NCBI GenBank assembly: GCA_946538615.1
Contig: CAMNGW010000008.1
Location: 1-35,009, forward strand
Length of the DNA: 35,009 bases
Source of the DNA: an uncultured Clostridia bacterium
Lineage (GTDB): Bacteria > Bacillota > Clostridia > Christensenellales > Aristaeellaceae
Reading direction: 5' to 3'
Under the pieces are notes generated by a model, which saw only the letters and a list, made by a program, of their open reading frames with translations, made no database searches and was not told the origin of the DNA. The translations under genes were made by a program, and so were the position numbers. This document shows, piece by piece, positions 1-7,500 of this stretch (within the stretch, counting starts at the first letter, position 1; each line of letters begins with the position of its first letter).

Positions 1-221
1 GTGACATCAATATTCAGCTTATCACAGATGTAATCCAGGTATTTGTTGTGCTCAAGATCTGCACCTTCCGGGAGATCGACAGATCCGGGATTCGCACGGC
101 CTACCGTCATGCTGATTCTCTCCGTGTAGGGTGCGAAGGCCACATCATCGCCTGCAGCCAGTACGTGAGTACATCCCAGCATCATCATAAAAGCAACGGT
201 CAGACAAAAAAGCTTTCTCAT
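1..221 (-). CDS. Extracellular solute-binding protein, N-terminal part (partial)
   Basis: The gene runs off the left edge and only about 73 codons are visible. Translation from the ATG at 221 gives a basic start (MRKLF), a hydrophobic stretch with an MLGC motif at residues 14-17 and an alternative signal-peptidase-like site after VLAA. A segment around ISMTVGR, PGSVDLPEG and NKYLDYICDKLNI follows. This start is typical of ABC-transporter sugar-binding lipoproteins that take up oligosaccharides. The start is supported by GGAGG seven bases upstream and by a candidate promoter at 276-305. MLGC is only an imperfect lipobox, so lipidation is uncertain. Permease genes would be expected left of the window. 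The family assignment rests on the N-terminus alone. Confidence 0.7.
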   Translation of the reverse strand, partial: MRKLFCLTVAFMMMLGCTHVLAAGDDVAFAPYTERISMTVGRANPGSVDLPEGADLEHNKYLDYICDKLNIDV

Positions 222-275
222 AACGACACCTCCGATTCAATTGTGTGGAAAACTCTCCGCTTTCCTTCTGAGACC

Positions 276-305
276 AGTATACGGGACCCTGCCTCATCCC
301 TGCAA
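276..305 (-). promoter_or_regulatory. Candidate sigma-A promoter for the solute-binding protein gene
   Basis: Read on the minus strand, TTGCAG (305-300) is followed after 18 bases by TATACT (281-276), about 55 bases upstream of the start codon at 221. The -10 matches consensus at five of six positions and the spacer is at the long end of the usual range. The pair of inverted repeats at 333-395 lies just upstream of it. Confidence 0.5.
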
Positions 306-332
306 TGATTCATTTTTTTGATTTATGCAATA

Positions 333-395
333 AATTTTGGTATTTTGTCCAAAATTCCACCAGATATCTCATTTTTTGGACGCTTCGTCCAAAAA
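333..395. promoter_or_regulatory. Two related inverted repeats between divergent genes (candidate operators)
   Basis: Box 1 is AATTTTGG (333-340), eight bases, then CCAAAATT (349-356): a perfect 8+8 inverted repeat. Box 2 is TTTTTGGACG (373-382), CTT, then CGTCCAAAAA (386-395): a perfect 10+10 repeat. Both contain TTTTGG and CCAAAA half-sites 8 or 9 bases apart, and their centres are about 40 bases apart, close to four helical turns. They lie between the divergent solute-binding protein and beta-propeller genes, near the promoters of both. The shared half-sites suggest one dimeric regulator. Box 2 could also form an RNA hairpin, but it has no good U-tract of its own. Confidence 0.5.
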
Positions 396-500
396 TCCTG
401 CTATAGCCTTTGCCCCGCTGTTCCTTTATAATCCTGTGTGAAAGAACCGGAACATATGAAACTGATTTCCGGAGCGTTCTGAAATACGGAGGTGGACTCC

Positions 501-1493
501 ATGTCTTCAGCATCCTTTTCCCTGCTCAGCCGGATTGCGCTGTTTACGGATCCGGCCATACCGGCGTTTGCTCCAAGCGAAGAGCAGATTGATCCGCCTA
601 CCTGGAAGGTGTCGGACCCGGATCCTGACCTGCATCTTCCCGGTAACGGGCTTGCTCAGCACTCCATGCTTCTGGTCGGCGAAGGCTGCAACCGCATGTT
701 CCTGGTCCACGGCGGACGGATCATCTGGACGTTCTGCGCCGGAAAAGGCTGGGAATATGACGATGTCTGGATGCTTTCAAACGGGAACATTCTGTTTTCT
801 CGCATGACGTATGCCGCGCTGGTTTCACCGCGCAAGGAAATCCTGTGGCGCATGGATGCACCGCAGGGCACGGAGATTCATACCATTCAGCCGATTGGAC
901 AGGATGAGGCACTGCTGGTGCTCAATGACATGCCGCCACTTGCCATGATCGTGAATCTGAAGTCCGGAAAAGAGATCCTCCGGCATCCCCTGGACTATGA
1001 TCCGGCACTCAGTGTGCATGCGCAGTGCCGGCGGTTCCGGAAAACGGCACAGGGTACCTATCTCCTGCCATGTCTTGGGATGAGCAGGGTGGTGGAGTAT
1101 GATGCCGGTTTTCGTCCCATCTGGACCTATGAGGTGGGCAGGCCATGGGCAGCTGTCCGGCTTCCGGATGGGAACACCCTGATCACGGATGAAGAGACAC
1201 AGACGTATATGGAGGTCACACCGGATAAAAAGACGGTATGGTCGTTTGCCCTGTCTGAACTGCCGGAACCGTTCCGTCTTCATGATTCCCAGTCCTGTAC
1301 CAGACTGGCCAACGGGAACACCATACTCTGTTCGAGAGGAAACGAAGGCCTCGCGCCGCAGATGGTTGAGATTACCCGGGACAAACAGGTGGTCTGGGTA
1401 TTCCAGGACTGGTCACAAATCGGTCCGGTTACAGCCGTACAGGTACTGTCTGAGGCGGGGATCCCTGAAGTCCCGGGTGCGCTTCTGAGATGA
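501..1493 (+). CDS. Cytoplasmic beta-propeller protein (PQQ-like / arylsulfotransferase-like repeats)
   Basis: A protein of 330 residues with several repeats of one pattern: an aromatic strand such as IIWTF, ILWRM, PIWTYE, TVWSF or VVWVF, paired with a turn of the form LPDGNTLI or LANGNTIL. This is the blade signature of PQQ-like and arylsulfotransferase-like propellers. The HDSQS segment before a GNTIL turn resembles the arylsulfotransferase active-site strand, but that resemblance is only an inference. There is no signal peptide, whereas classical aryl sulfotransferases are exported, so a cytoplasmic binding or enzymatic role is possible. ATG 501 is preferred over GTG 492 because GGAGG (488-492) lies eight bases before it. 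A TATAAT at 427-432 may be its -10 element; no good -35 was found, which would fit activator-dependent expression from the boxes at 333-395. The substrate is unknown. Confidence 0.75.
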   Translation: MSSASFSLLSRIALFTDPAIPAFAPSEEQIDPPTWKVSDPDPDLHLPGNGLAQHSMLLVGEGCNRMFLVHGGRIIWTFCAGKGWEYDDVWMLSNGNILFSRMTYAALVSPRKEILWRMDAPQGTEIHTIQPIGQDEALLVLNDMPPLAMIVNLKSGKEILRHPLDYDPALSVHAQCRRFRKTAQGTYLLPCLGMSRVVEYDAGFRPIWTYEVGRPWAAVRLPDGNTLITDEETQTYMEVTPDKKTVWSFALSELPEPFRLHDSQSCTRLANGNTILCSRGNEGLAPQMVEITRDKQVVWVFQDWSQIGPVTAVQVLSEAGIPEVPGALLR

Positions 1494-1588
1494 ATGTTCG
1501 GGCTGCTGTGAGAAAGACGCCAGACGCGCCGGGTCCACTGACATTGCTTTCAAAAACGTTTCCTGCCGTCAGATGAGTTTACAATTGT

Positions 1589-1646
1589 GCTTCGCATTCT
1601 GGCTCCCCCACCCCCCTCAATCCTGAGGGGGGCCTTCTTTTCCCGG
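1589..1646 (+). repeat. Terminator-bearing dispersed repeat, copy 1
   Basis: A stretch of about 58 bases with a close relative at 28075-28131. The first 17 bases of the two copies differ at two positions (both T/C changes). In both they lead into a C-rich run, a short loop ending in TCCT, a G-rich run, a T-rich tract and CCCGG. In each copy it lies downstream of a plus-strand gene. The similarity reaches outside the terminator stem, so it looks like a mobile or inherited terminator cassette rather than two unrelated hairpins. Confidence 0.5.
1611..1642 (+). terminator. Rho-independent terminator after the beta-propeller gene
   Basis: CCCCCCTCA (1611-1619), loop ATCC, TGAGGGGGG (1624-1632): a perfect 9-bp GC-rich stem followed by CCTTCTTTT. 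It lies 118 bases after the stop codon at 1493. Confidence 0.8.
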
Positions 1647-1958
1647 GTTGACTTTTTTCTTTCTTCTGTTTTCCTTCACGCTGGACAGTTACAGGTTCTT
1701 TGCGTTGCATGCATCGTCTCCATGATGTGTGTATAACCACTTTTCTCAGTGAAATGAGGCCACCTCAGTCATCCGGGAGCTGACACGGAACCCGTGCCGG
1801 TACGAATGCCTGATTCATTTCTTTCATTCGTCAGCCTCCTCAGCGGATCAGGCTATTTCTGTGATTCATCACCGCACAGTGGACATCTTCTTATATAATT
1901 GATAATATAAGCAGCGGTACCACACGGCTGTGACCTGTTGCATGAGGAGAAAACAAAC

Positions 1959-2157
1959 ATGACCACCATCTGAACAGAGAACGGGATCGTGTTACCAATG
2001 TGCCGGAGGGCTGCCTGAATACCGTCACTTCCCCTGAATTGGAAAAGAGCTCAGGGATTCCCTGGACGGGGCGGAGCGCATGATCTCAGATTTCAGCAGC
2101 CGGGCCCTGTTTTTCCCGCAAGACGGAGGGCTCTTTAGGCCGCACACGAAGCAATGA
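1959..2157 (+). pseudogene. Frameshifted remnant of an unidentified small gene
   Basis: A ribosome site GAGGAG (1944-1949) sits nine bases before an ATG at 1959, but that frame stops after four codons. A neighbouring frame then reads protein-like (RDRVTNVPEGCLNTVTSPEL), and a third frame (ELRDSLDGAERMISDF, then LFFPQDGGLFRPHTKQ) runs to the TGA at 2155-2157. The three segments join head to tail, as expected for one gene broken by two frameshifts. The stop overlaps an ATG at 2154 in the ATGA manner of coupled genes, suggesting that a lost second gene followed. I do not recognise the family. Chance open runs remain a real alternative. Confidence 0.35.
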
Positions 2158-2325
2158 GCAAAAAGAACGGCCTGATGACCGCAGATGTCAGCGGAATTGT
2201 CCTGGACGTTTTCAGCATGTCCGGCTCTGCAAACATCCTGACGGCTGGGGGGCGGACCTGCGAAACCAGACCTGTTCTTTCATGGACTGACCATGAGAAA
2301 AAAGAATATAAAGGAGAAACATGTC

Positions 2326-3768
2326 ATGAAAAAGATTTCAACCCTGCTGCTGATTCTGCTTTTGCTGTGTCTCACGTCCTTGCCCGCGGCCGCGGAAAAT
2401 CAGCCTGCGCTGCTCACGGAATACTGGACGCAAGATTCTGCGGCAGCTGAGAGCCTGAACGCTTACCTGCGGGCGGTCACAGATGAAGCATCCCCCGATT
2501 ATATTCCTGTGCCGGACCGTGTTGCTGTGTTCGACCTTGATGGCACGCTGATGTGTGAAACCTGTCCTTTCTGCTTTGAATATATGGTATTCGCGGATTA
2601 TGCCCTGAACAGCGGCAGCGGTACCATTACCGGTGAGGTCAGGGCCGTGGCCCAGGAAATCCTGGACGCCGCGGGCGGCGAAAAGCCCAGCAACATGAGC
2701 ACCCGTCAGGCAGCAGCAGCTGCCATTGCCTACCGTGGAATGACCATGCAGGAACTGGCTGAGATGGTGCGCACATTTAAAGAAAGCGAAGCCACGGGCT
2801 TTTCCGGCTTAAAGCGCGGGGATGCATATTATAAGCCCATGCTGGAGCTGTTTGATGCGCTGCTGGAAAACGGCTTCACCGTATATATTGTTACAGCCAC
2901 CGAGCGGAATATCGTGCGTGAAGTGATCCGCGGAACGCTGAACGTTCCGCCTTCCCATGTGATTGGCACGGAATACGGCTATACCGCTGTCAGCCAAGGT
3001 GATACGGCAGATACGGATTATACCTTCCAGCCGTCCGATCAGATCGTATTCGATGGCAGTTATGCGGGTGAAAACGCCAAAACCAGCAAGGTGGACGCCA
3101 TTGTGCGCGAAATCGGCCAGCAGCCGGTGCTGGCATTCGGAAATTCCTCCGGGGATCTGGCTATGGCAATCTACACCATTTCCAATAATCCCTACAGGAG
3201 CGCAGCCTATATGGTTGTGGCGGATGACGTTGAGCGGGAGTACGGAAGCGCGGACGGCGCCGATGATAAGAAAGCCAGCTATGAAAGCATGGGCATCGGT
3301 GTCATTTCCATGCGGGATGACTTTGGAACCATTTACGGTGACGGCGTGCAAAAAACAGAAATCATTCAAGCCGTACAGGAAACCGAAAAGAAAGAAGCAC
3401 CTGAAACCGCTGAGCCTTTTTCTGAGCAGGAGGAGACAAGCGCCCAGGACAGCGTTCAGTACGTGCTGTATCTGGGCACCAACGACAAGGATACCAACAG
3501 GCCTGTATTTACACAGGCGGAAGCGATGGAAAAGGCCCGTGAAGTTCTCATAAAGCGCTTTGGAGGCTACACCATTCAGGAAGCCCGTGGCGGCTGGATT
3601 GACGATGACGGCGTGGAATGCCAGGAGTACACGCTGGTCATTTATCTGAGCGATACGACGGAGGAACAGGTTCACGACGCTGCGAATGAACTGATCAGCA
3701 TTTTCCATCAAAGCTCTGTTCTGATCCAGGCAAATCCTACCAGAACAGAATTTTACACGGCAAAATGA
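2326..3768 (+). CDS. Secreted HAD-superfamily phosphatase with C-terminal DUF3574-like domain
   Basis: 480 residues. Residues 1-23 form a clear signal peptide (KK, a poly-leucine core, AAA before ENQ). The HAD motifs are present: DLDGT with nucleophile D70 and acid D72, a motif II threonine in IVTAT near residue 189, and GNSSGD at 272-277 as motif IV. The cap size and motif order resemble phosphoserine-phosphatase-like (class I) enzymes, so hydrolysis of a phosphomonoester outside the membrane is likely; the substrate is unknown. An acidic linker leads into residues about 376-480 (VLYLGTNDKD, then TQAEAMEKA), which resemble DUF3574. ATG 2326 is chosen over an upstream in-frame ATG at 2293 because GGAG (2313-2316) is nine bases before it. 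The DUF3574 assignment is less sure than the HAD one. Confidence 0.8.
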   Translation: MKKISTLLLILLLLCLTSLPAAAENQPALLTEYWTQDSAAAESLNAYLRAVTDEASPDYIPVPDRVAVFDLDGTLMCETCPFCFEYMVFADYALNSGSGTITGEVRAVAQEILDAAGGEKPSNMSTRQAAAAAIAYRGMTMQELAEMVRTFKESEATGFSGLKRGDAYYKPMLELFDALLENGFTVYIVTATERNIVREVIRGTLNVPPSHVIGTEYGYTAVSQGDTADTDYTFQPSDQIVFDGSYAGENAKTSKVDAIVREIGQQPVLAFGNSSGDLAMAIYTISNNPYRSAAYMVVADDVEREYGSADGADDKKASYESMGIGVISMRDDFGTIYGDGVQKTEIIQAVQETEKKEAPETAEPFSEQEETSAQDSVQYVLYLGTNDKDTNRPVFTQAEAMEKAREVLIKRFGGYTIQEARGGWIDDDGVECQEYTLVIYLSDTTEEQVHDAANELISIFHQSSVLIQANPTRTEFYTAK

Positions 3769-3901
3769 AATGTTGCCGTGAGTCTGACAAGAGCAGAGTA
3801 CCGCACGGTCGTATATGATCCGCTGTGCCTTGTGTCAGTACCATATGCTGTATAGCTCTGAACACTTTTGCTCCGCTGAGCAGTCGTAAATGAAAACCTG
3901 C

Positions 3902-3936
3902 AAAACGAAGGCCCCGGGATAAGGCCTTCGTTTTTT
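3902..3936 (+). terminator. Rho-independent terminator after the HAD phosphatase
   Basis: AAAACGAAGGCC (3902-3913), a 9-base loop, then GGCCTTCGTTTT (3923-3934) with two further T residues: a perfect 12-bp stem with a U-tract. It lies 133 bases after the stop codon. The A-run on the left arm means it could also work on the minus strand. Confidence 0.85.
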
Positions 3937-4165
3937 ATATATTCATGGATGTCTCACCTGTATGGACAGGACTCTGCCTTGATGAACACACAGCGTACAG
4001 GATAACTGTCCAGTCTTCTTCTCTGATCTGGTTTCCCATATACAGGAGGACCGACTGAAGAGGCAGCTTCATCATATGCAGCACAGCCAAAAACATCCAT
4101 ACAGATCGGCCTGTTATCATCATCTTTCAGTTCATATGTGACAATTTCAGCTGTCGGATCATCCT

Positions 4166-4408
4166 TTGGTACATTTCTCCGGGTACGTTTCAGAACCTGA
4201 CCTCATGCCTGCATACCCTTCCGGATGGCTGTCCTTTCCGTGGCAGGATGATGAATCCAGAGAAAAGGCTGCCCGGATCACCTCAGAAGGAAATCCTCAG
4301 CGCTTTGACGTTGTGATCTGCCGTTACCCGGGCCGTGGTGATACCAATTCAGTCAAGCGGATTGTAGGATTTCCGGGAGACACGGCTGTAGTCCGGAATG
4401 GGTACCTG
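4166..4408 (+). pseudogene. Truncated remnant of type I signal peptidase (S26)
   Basis: Residues 43-81 of this frame read NPQRFDVVICRYPG, then NSVKRIVGFPGDTAVVRNGYL. This is the conserved box of signal peptidase I with the catalytic lysine (the K of VKR) and the GxPGD motif. The upstream part lacks the serine box (SMxPT), and there is no N-terminal membrane anchor. After NGYL the frame leaves the family sequence and runs into the promoter of the next gene. The piece therefore cannot be an active peptidase. It may be what is left of a gene that once neighboured the secreted proteins downstream. Confidence 0.6.
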
Positions 4409-4426
4409 TCTTTGCCTGTCCGGATG

Positions 4427-4455
4427 TTGAAAATACCCCCTCCCTGGTGTATACT
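4427..4455 (+). promoter_or_regulatory. Sigma-A promoter for the two giant secreted proteins
   Basis: TTGAAA (4427-4432), exactly 17 bases, then TATACT (4450-4455). Both hexamers match consensus at five of six positions. The start codon at 4513 lies about 50 bases after the expected transcription start. The gap between the two downstream genes is only 37 bases, so both are probably transcribed from here. Confidence 0.75.
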
Positions 4456-4512
4456 TTTTCATGACTATAAGAAGTTTTTTAGACTGACTTTCATGAAAGG
4501 CGGAGGTTCATC

Positions 4513-7500
4513 GTGTCTGGCAAGTATCGTTCACACACCAGGCTGCTGCCTGTTCTTTTCCTTATACTCTGTACCCTGTGGCTTGTACCGGCGTTTGCTG
4601 AGCGTGCCCTGACGCTTCCCTCCCATCTGTCCCTGATCGGACCGGAAGCCTTTACAGGCAATACTTCCCTGGAGAAAGTCATCATTCCTGACGGGGCCAC
4701 CTCCATAGGCCCGAGGGCCTTTGCCGGATGCAGATCGCTTTGGTGCGTTGTCATCCCCGACAGTGTAAGTTCCATTGCCGATGACGCTTTTGATGGATGC
4801 CCCCTGCTTTCCATCCGTTCCAGCGAACATGCCTATGCCTGTTCCTATGCGCTCTCCCGCGGCATTCCCTACATGAACAGCGACGGACAGCTCTCGGGCA
4901 CGGATGCCTCTGGCCTGCGCTACAGTCTCAGTGACGGCGTCCTGACCCTGTCGGGCAGCGCGGGAATGGCCACAAAGTCTTCCGCAGCCGGATATCCCTG
5001 GTACCATGTGCGGGACCTGATCCGCAAAATCGTGGCTGAAGACGGCGTGGAAACCATCGCTGCGAGAGCTTTTGAGGGCTGCAGCGCCCTTCAGGAAGCG
5101 GTCCTTCCGGACAGTCTTTATTATATCGGGCGCTCTGCCTTCAGCGGTGTCCCGGATACATTTACCGTCTCCGGCAGGAGCGGCTCCTATGCCCAGGAGT
5201 GGACAGAGGCCCAGCACCACATATTCCAGAAGAAACTGGAAATCATCTCCTCCCCTGATGTGGTCAGGTTCTTCGACCTCGAGGAGGTCTCCTTTCACGT
5301 GGACGCCCTCGGCGACGGTCTGACCTACTTCTGGGAACGCTCCCCCCGCGGAAGCGACAAGTTCTATACCATTTACGGTGCGTATCCTTCCGTTGATCCC
5401 CTTGCCCTCACAGACACCTATACCGACACCATGGACTATGACATGGACGGCTGGCGCTACCGCTGCACGGTAACCGATGAACGCGGGAACACCCTGACAA
5501 CGCAGCCGGCTGTCCTCTCGCTGCGCAAAACCGCAAAGATCACCAAACACCCGGGAACCGTGCGCGTACGTGCCGGTGATCCGGCGACCTTCTCCATCGA
5601 GGCTGAAGGGGACGGGCTTGAATACTTCTGGCAGTACAGACTGTCCACGTCCTACTCAGAGGAGGACTGGCGGGACGTCGTCGGGGCACACAGCCCGAGC
5701 CTGACCATCCTTGTCGAGAACAGCAACAAGATCTACCGATGTCTGATCAAAGACACGTACGGCAATACAGCCAGGAGCATGTATGGCCGTATCCGTCTGG
5801 ACATTTCCATGTCGGACCCGGAGGACCTGTCGGTCGATGCCGGCGGGACCGCCGCTTTTGACGTCACGGTAAGCGGAGAGGACCTTACCCTGCTCTGGCA
5901 GGTATGCTATGCCGGTGAGACGGTCTGGCGCGATCTGGGCGCCTCATATGGTTCGAATACGCGCAGGATCTCATTTACAGCCACCGCCTACATGGACGGC
6001 AACCGCTACCGCTGCGTGTGCAAGGACGCCTCAGACGCCGTGCAGACCTCCCGAGCGGCGCTGCTGTCGGTCAATGTCCCTGTAACAGGTGTTACCATGC
6101 AAAGCGCCATGAGCATGGAAACCGGCTCCATCGCCCAGCTCGCAGCCACTGTCGAACCCTATCTGGCCTCCGACAGGCGCGTGACATGGAAAAGCAGCCG
6201 GCCTGATGTTGTCGATGTGACAGGCAACGGCATCCTTACCGCAGGCAGCCATGAAGGCACCGCTGTGGTCACCGTGGCCACCCTTGACGGAGGATTTATC
6301 GCTTCCTGTACTGTCACCGTATTTGACAACCTGAAGCTCGCCGCCATCACACCTTCCGTGACACGGATAGAATGCGGGGAGAGCCTCAGCTATACGGTGG
6401 ACATTACGGGCGGCGTCAGGCCCTTCACGGTGACAAGCAGCCTCATGCGCCTTGGCAGCAGCAGTCCTGTGCTCACAAGGACCCTCAGCGGGAGCTCGGA
6501 CCGCTTTACAGATGCCTTCACCATCAACCAGCCGGGGATATATTACCTGTCCTGCAAGGTGGCGGATTCCGACCTTGTGGGCGCCAGCGGCACGTCAGAT
6601 TACGTGACAGTCATCCGGCGCGCCACGTCGCTCCGTCTCAGCGACAGCACCCTGTTCCTTACCGTCAACGAACACGCCAGACTGACAGCCACCGTGCTCC
6701 CCTCTGACGCCAGCGATCAGGGGGTCAGCTGGAACGTGCTCAATCCTGAGGTGGCTACATGCACGGACGGCATTGTGGTGGCCCGCGGCGGCGGACAGAC
6801 CATCGTATCCGCCACCTCAGAGGACGGCGGCTTTACCCTTCACTGCACAGTCTTTGTCAGCGTACCCGTCCAGGGCGTGTCCCTCAGTGAGACGTCCCTG
6901 AAACTGACTGCCGGACAGGTCTGCACCCTGAAGGCAGAGATCCTCCCCGCCAACGCCTCAAATCCCGCCCTGGTCTGGTCCAGCAGCGACCCGTCTGTCG
7001 TCACTGTGGAAAACGGTGAGGTCCGGGCCACAGGCAAGGGCACGGCCAAGATCACAGTGACCACGCAGGACGGCGGGTTCCAGGCCTCCTGCACGGCAAC
7101 CGTCACGGAGGCAGTCAGCGGGATCCTCCTCAGCCGGGAAAAACTGGTCATTGAGACCGGTTCTTCCTCCACAATCGTTGCCACTGTGCTGCCCGACGGC
7201 GCAGATGCCAACGGCGTCACGTGGTCAAGCAGCGACACGGGGGTGGCCCGGGTCGGCGCCGGCTATGTCTCGGCCGTGCATGCGGGCACAGCCGTCATCA
7301 CGGCCACCTCCCCTGACGGGGCATACACAGCACAGTGCCAGGTGACAGTCTATGATCCCCTTGCCATCGGCGACATCACGGCCAGAGAGAGCACAGTGAA
7401 CGTGTTCTCGGGCGGGTGCGGCTACGACTTCAGCATCTCAGGCGGCGTGGCCCCCTACACCTCCCGCTATGAGCTTGTGTGCCGCGACAATGGCAAAGTG

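Larger units (their letters stand above)
1494..2325. other. 832-bp region without an intact gene
   Basis: It contains a rho-independent terminator at 1611-1642 and a frameshifted gene remnant at 1959-2157. Several short hairpins occur between about 1750 and 1875, for example TGAGG-CCA-CCTCA and GTGA-TTCA-TCAC. There is also an AT-rich inverted repeat, CTTATAT (1890-1896) with ATATAAG (1905-1911), just upstream of the remnant. No convincing intact reading frame, tRNA or mobile element was seen. The short hairpins are no more than chance could give. Confidence 0.55.
3769..4512. other. 744-bp region with a terminator, a broken signal peptidase gene and a promoter
   Basis: It holds the terminator at 3902-3936, the signal peptidase remnant within 4166-4408 and the promoter at 4427-4455 that serves the giant secreted proteins. 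I see no intact gene. A 62-codon minus-strand frame (3935-4123) starts without a ribosome site, has no recognisable motif and ends in the terminator hairpin. Confidence 0.55.

Noticed and set aside
48..308. An 86-codon plus-strand frame at the left edge
   Set aside because: It lies opposite the solute-binding protein N-terminus, which has a signal sequence, ribosome site and promoter; the plus frame has no motif.
1750..1875. A cluster of short hairpins as a possible structured RNA
   Set aside because: The stems are only 4-5 bp, do not form a consistent larger fold and have no promoter of their own.
2321..2329. A start-stop mini-frame (ATGTCATGA) before the HAD start
   Set aside because: It overlaps the ribosome-site spacing of the real start and is likely accidental.
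3935..4123. A 62-codon minus-strand frame after the HAD gene
   Set aside because: It has no ribosome site, runs into a terminator hairpin and has no family features.
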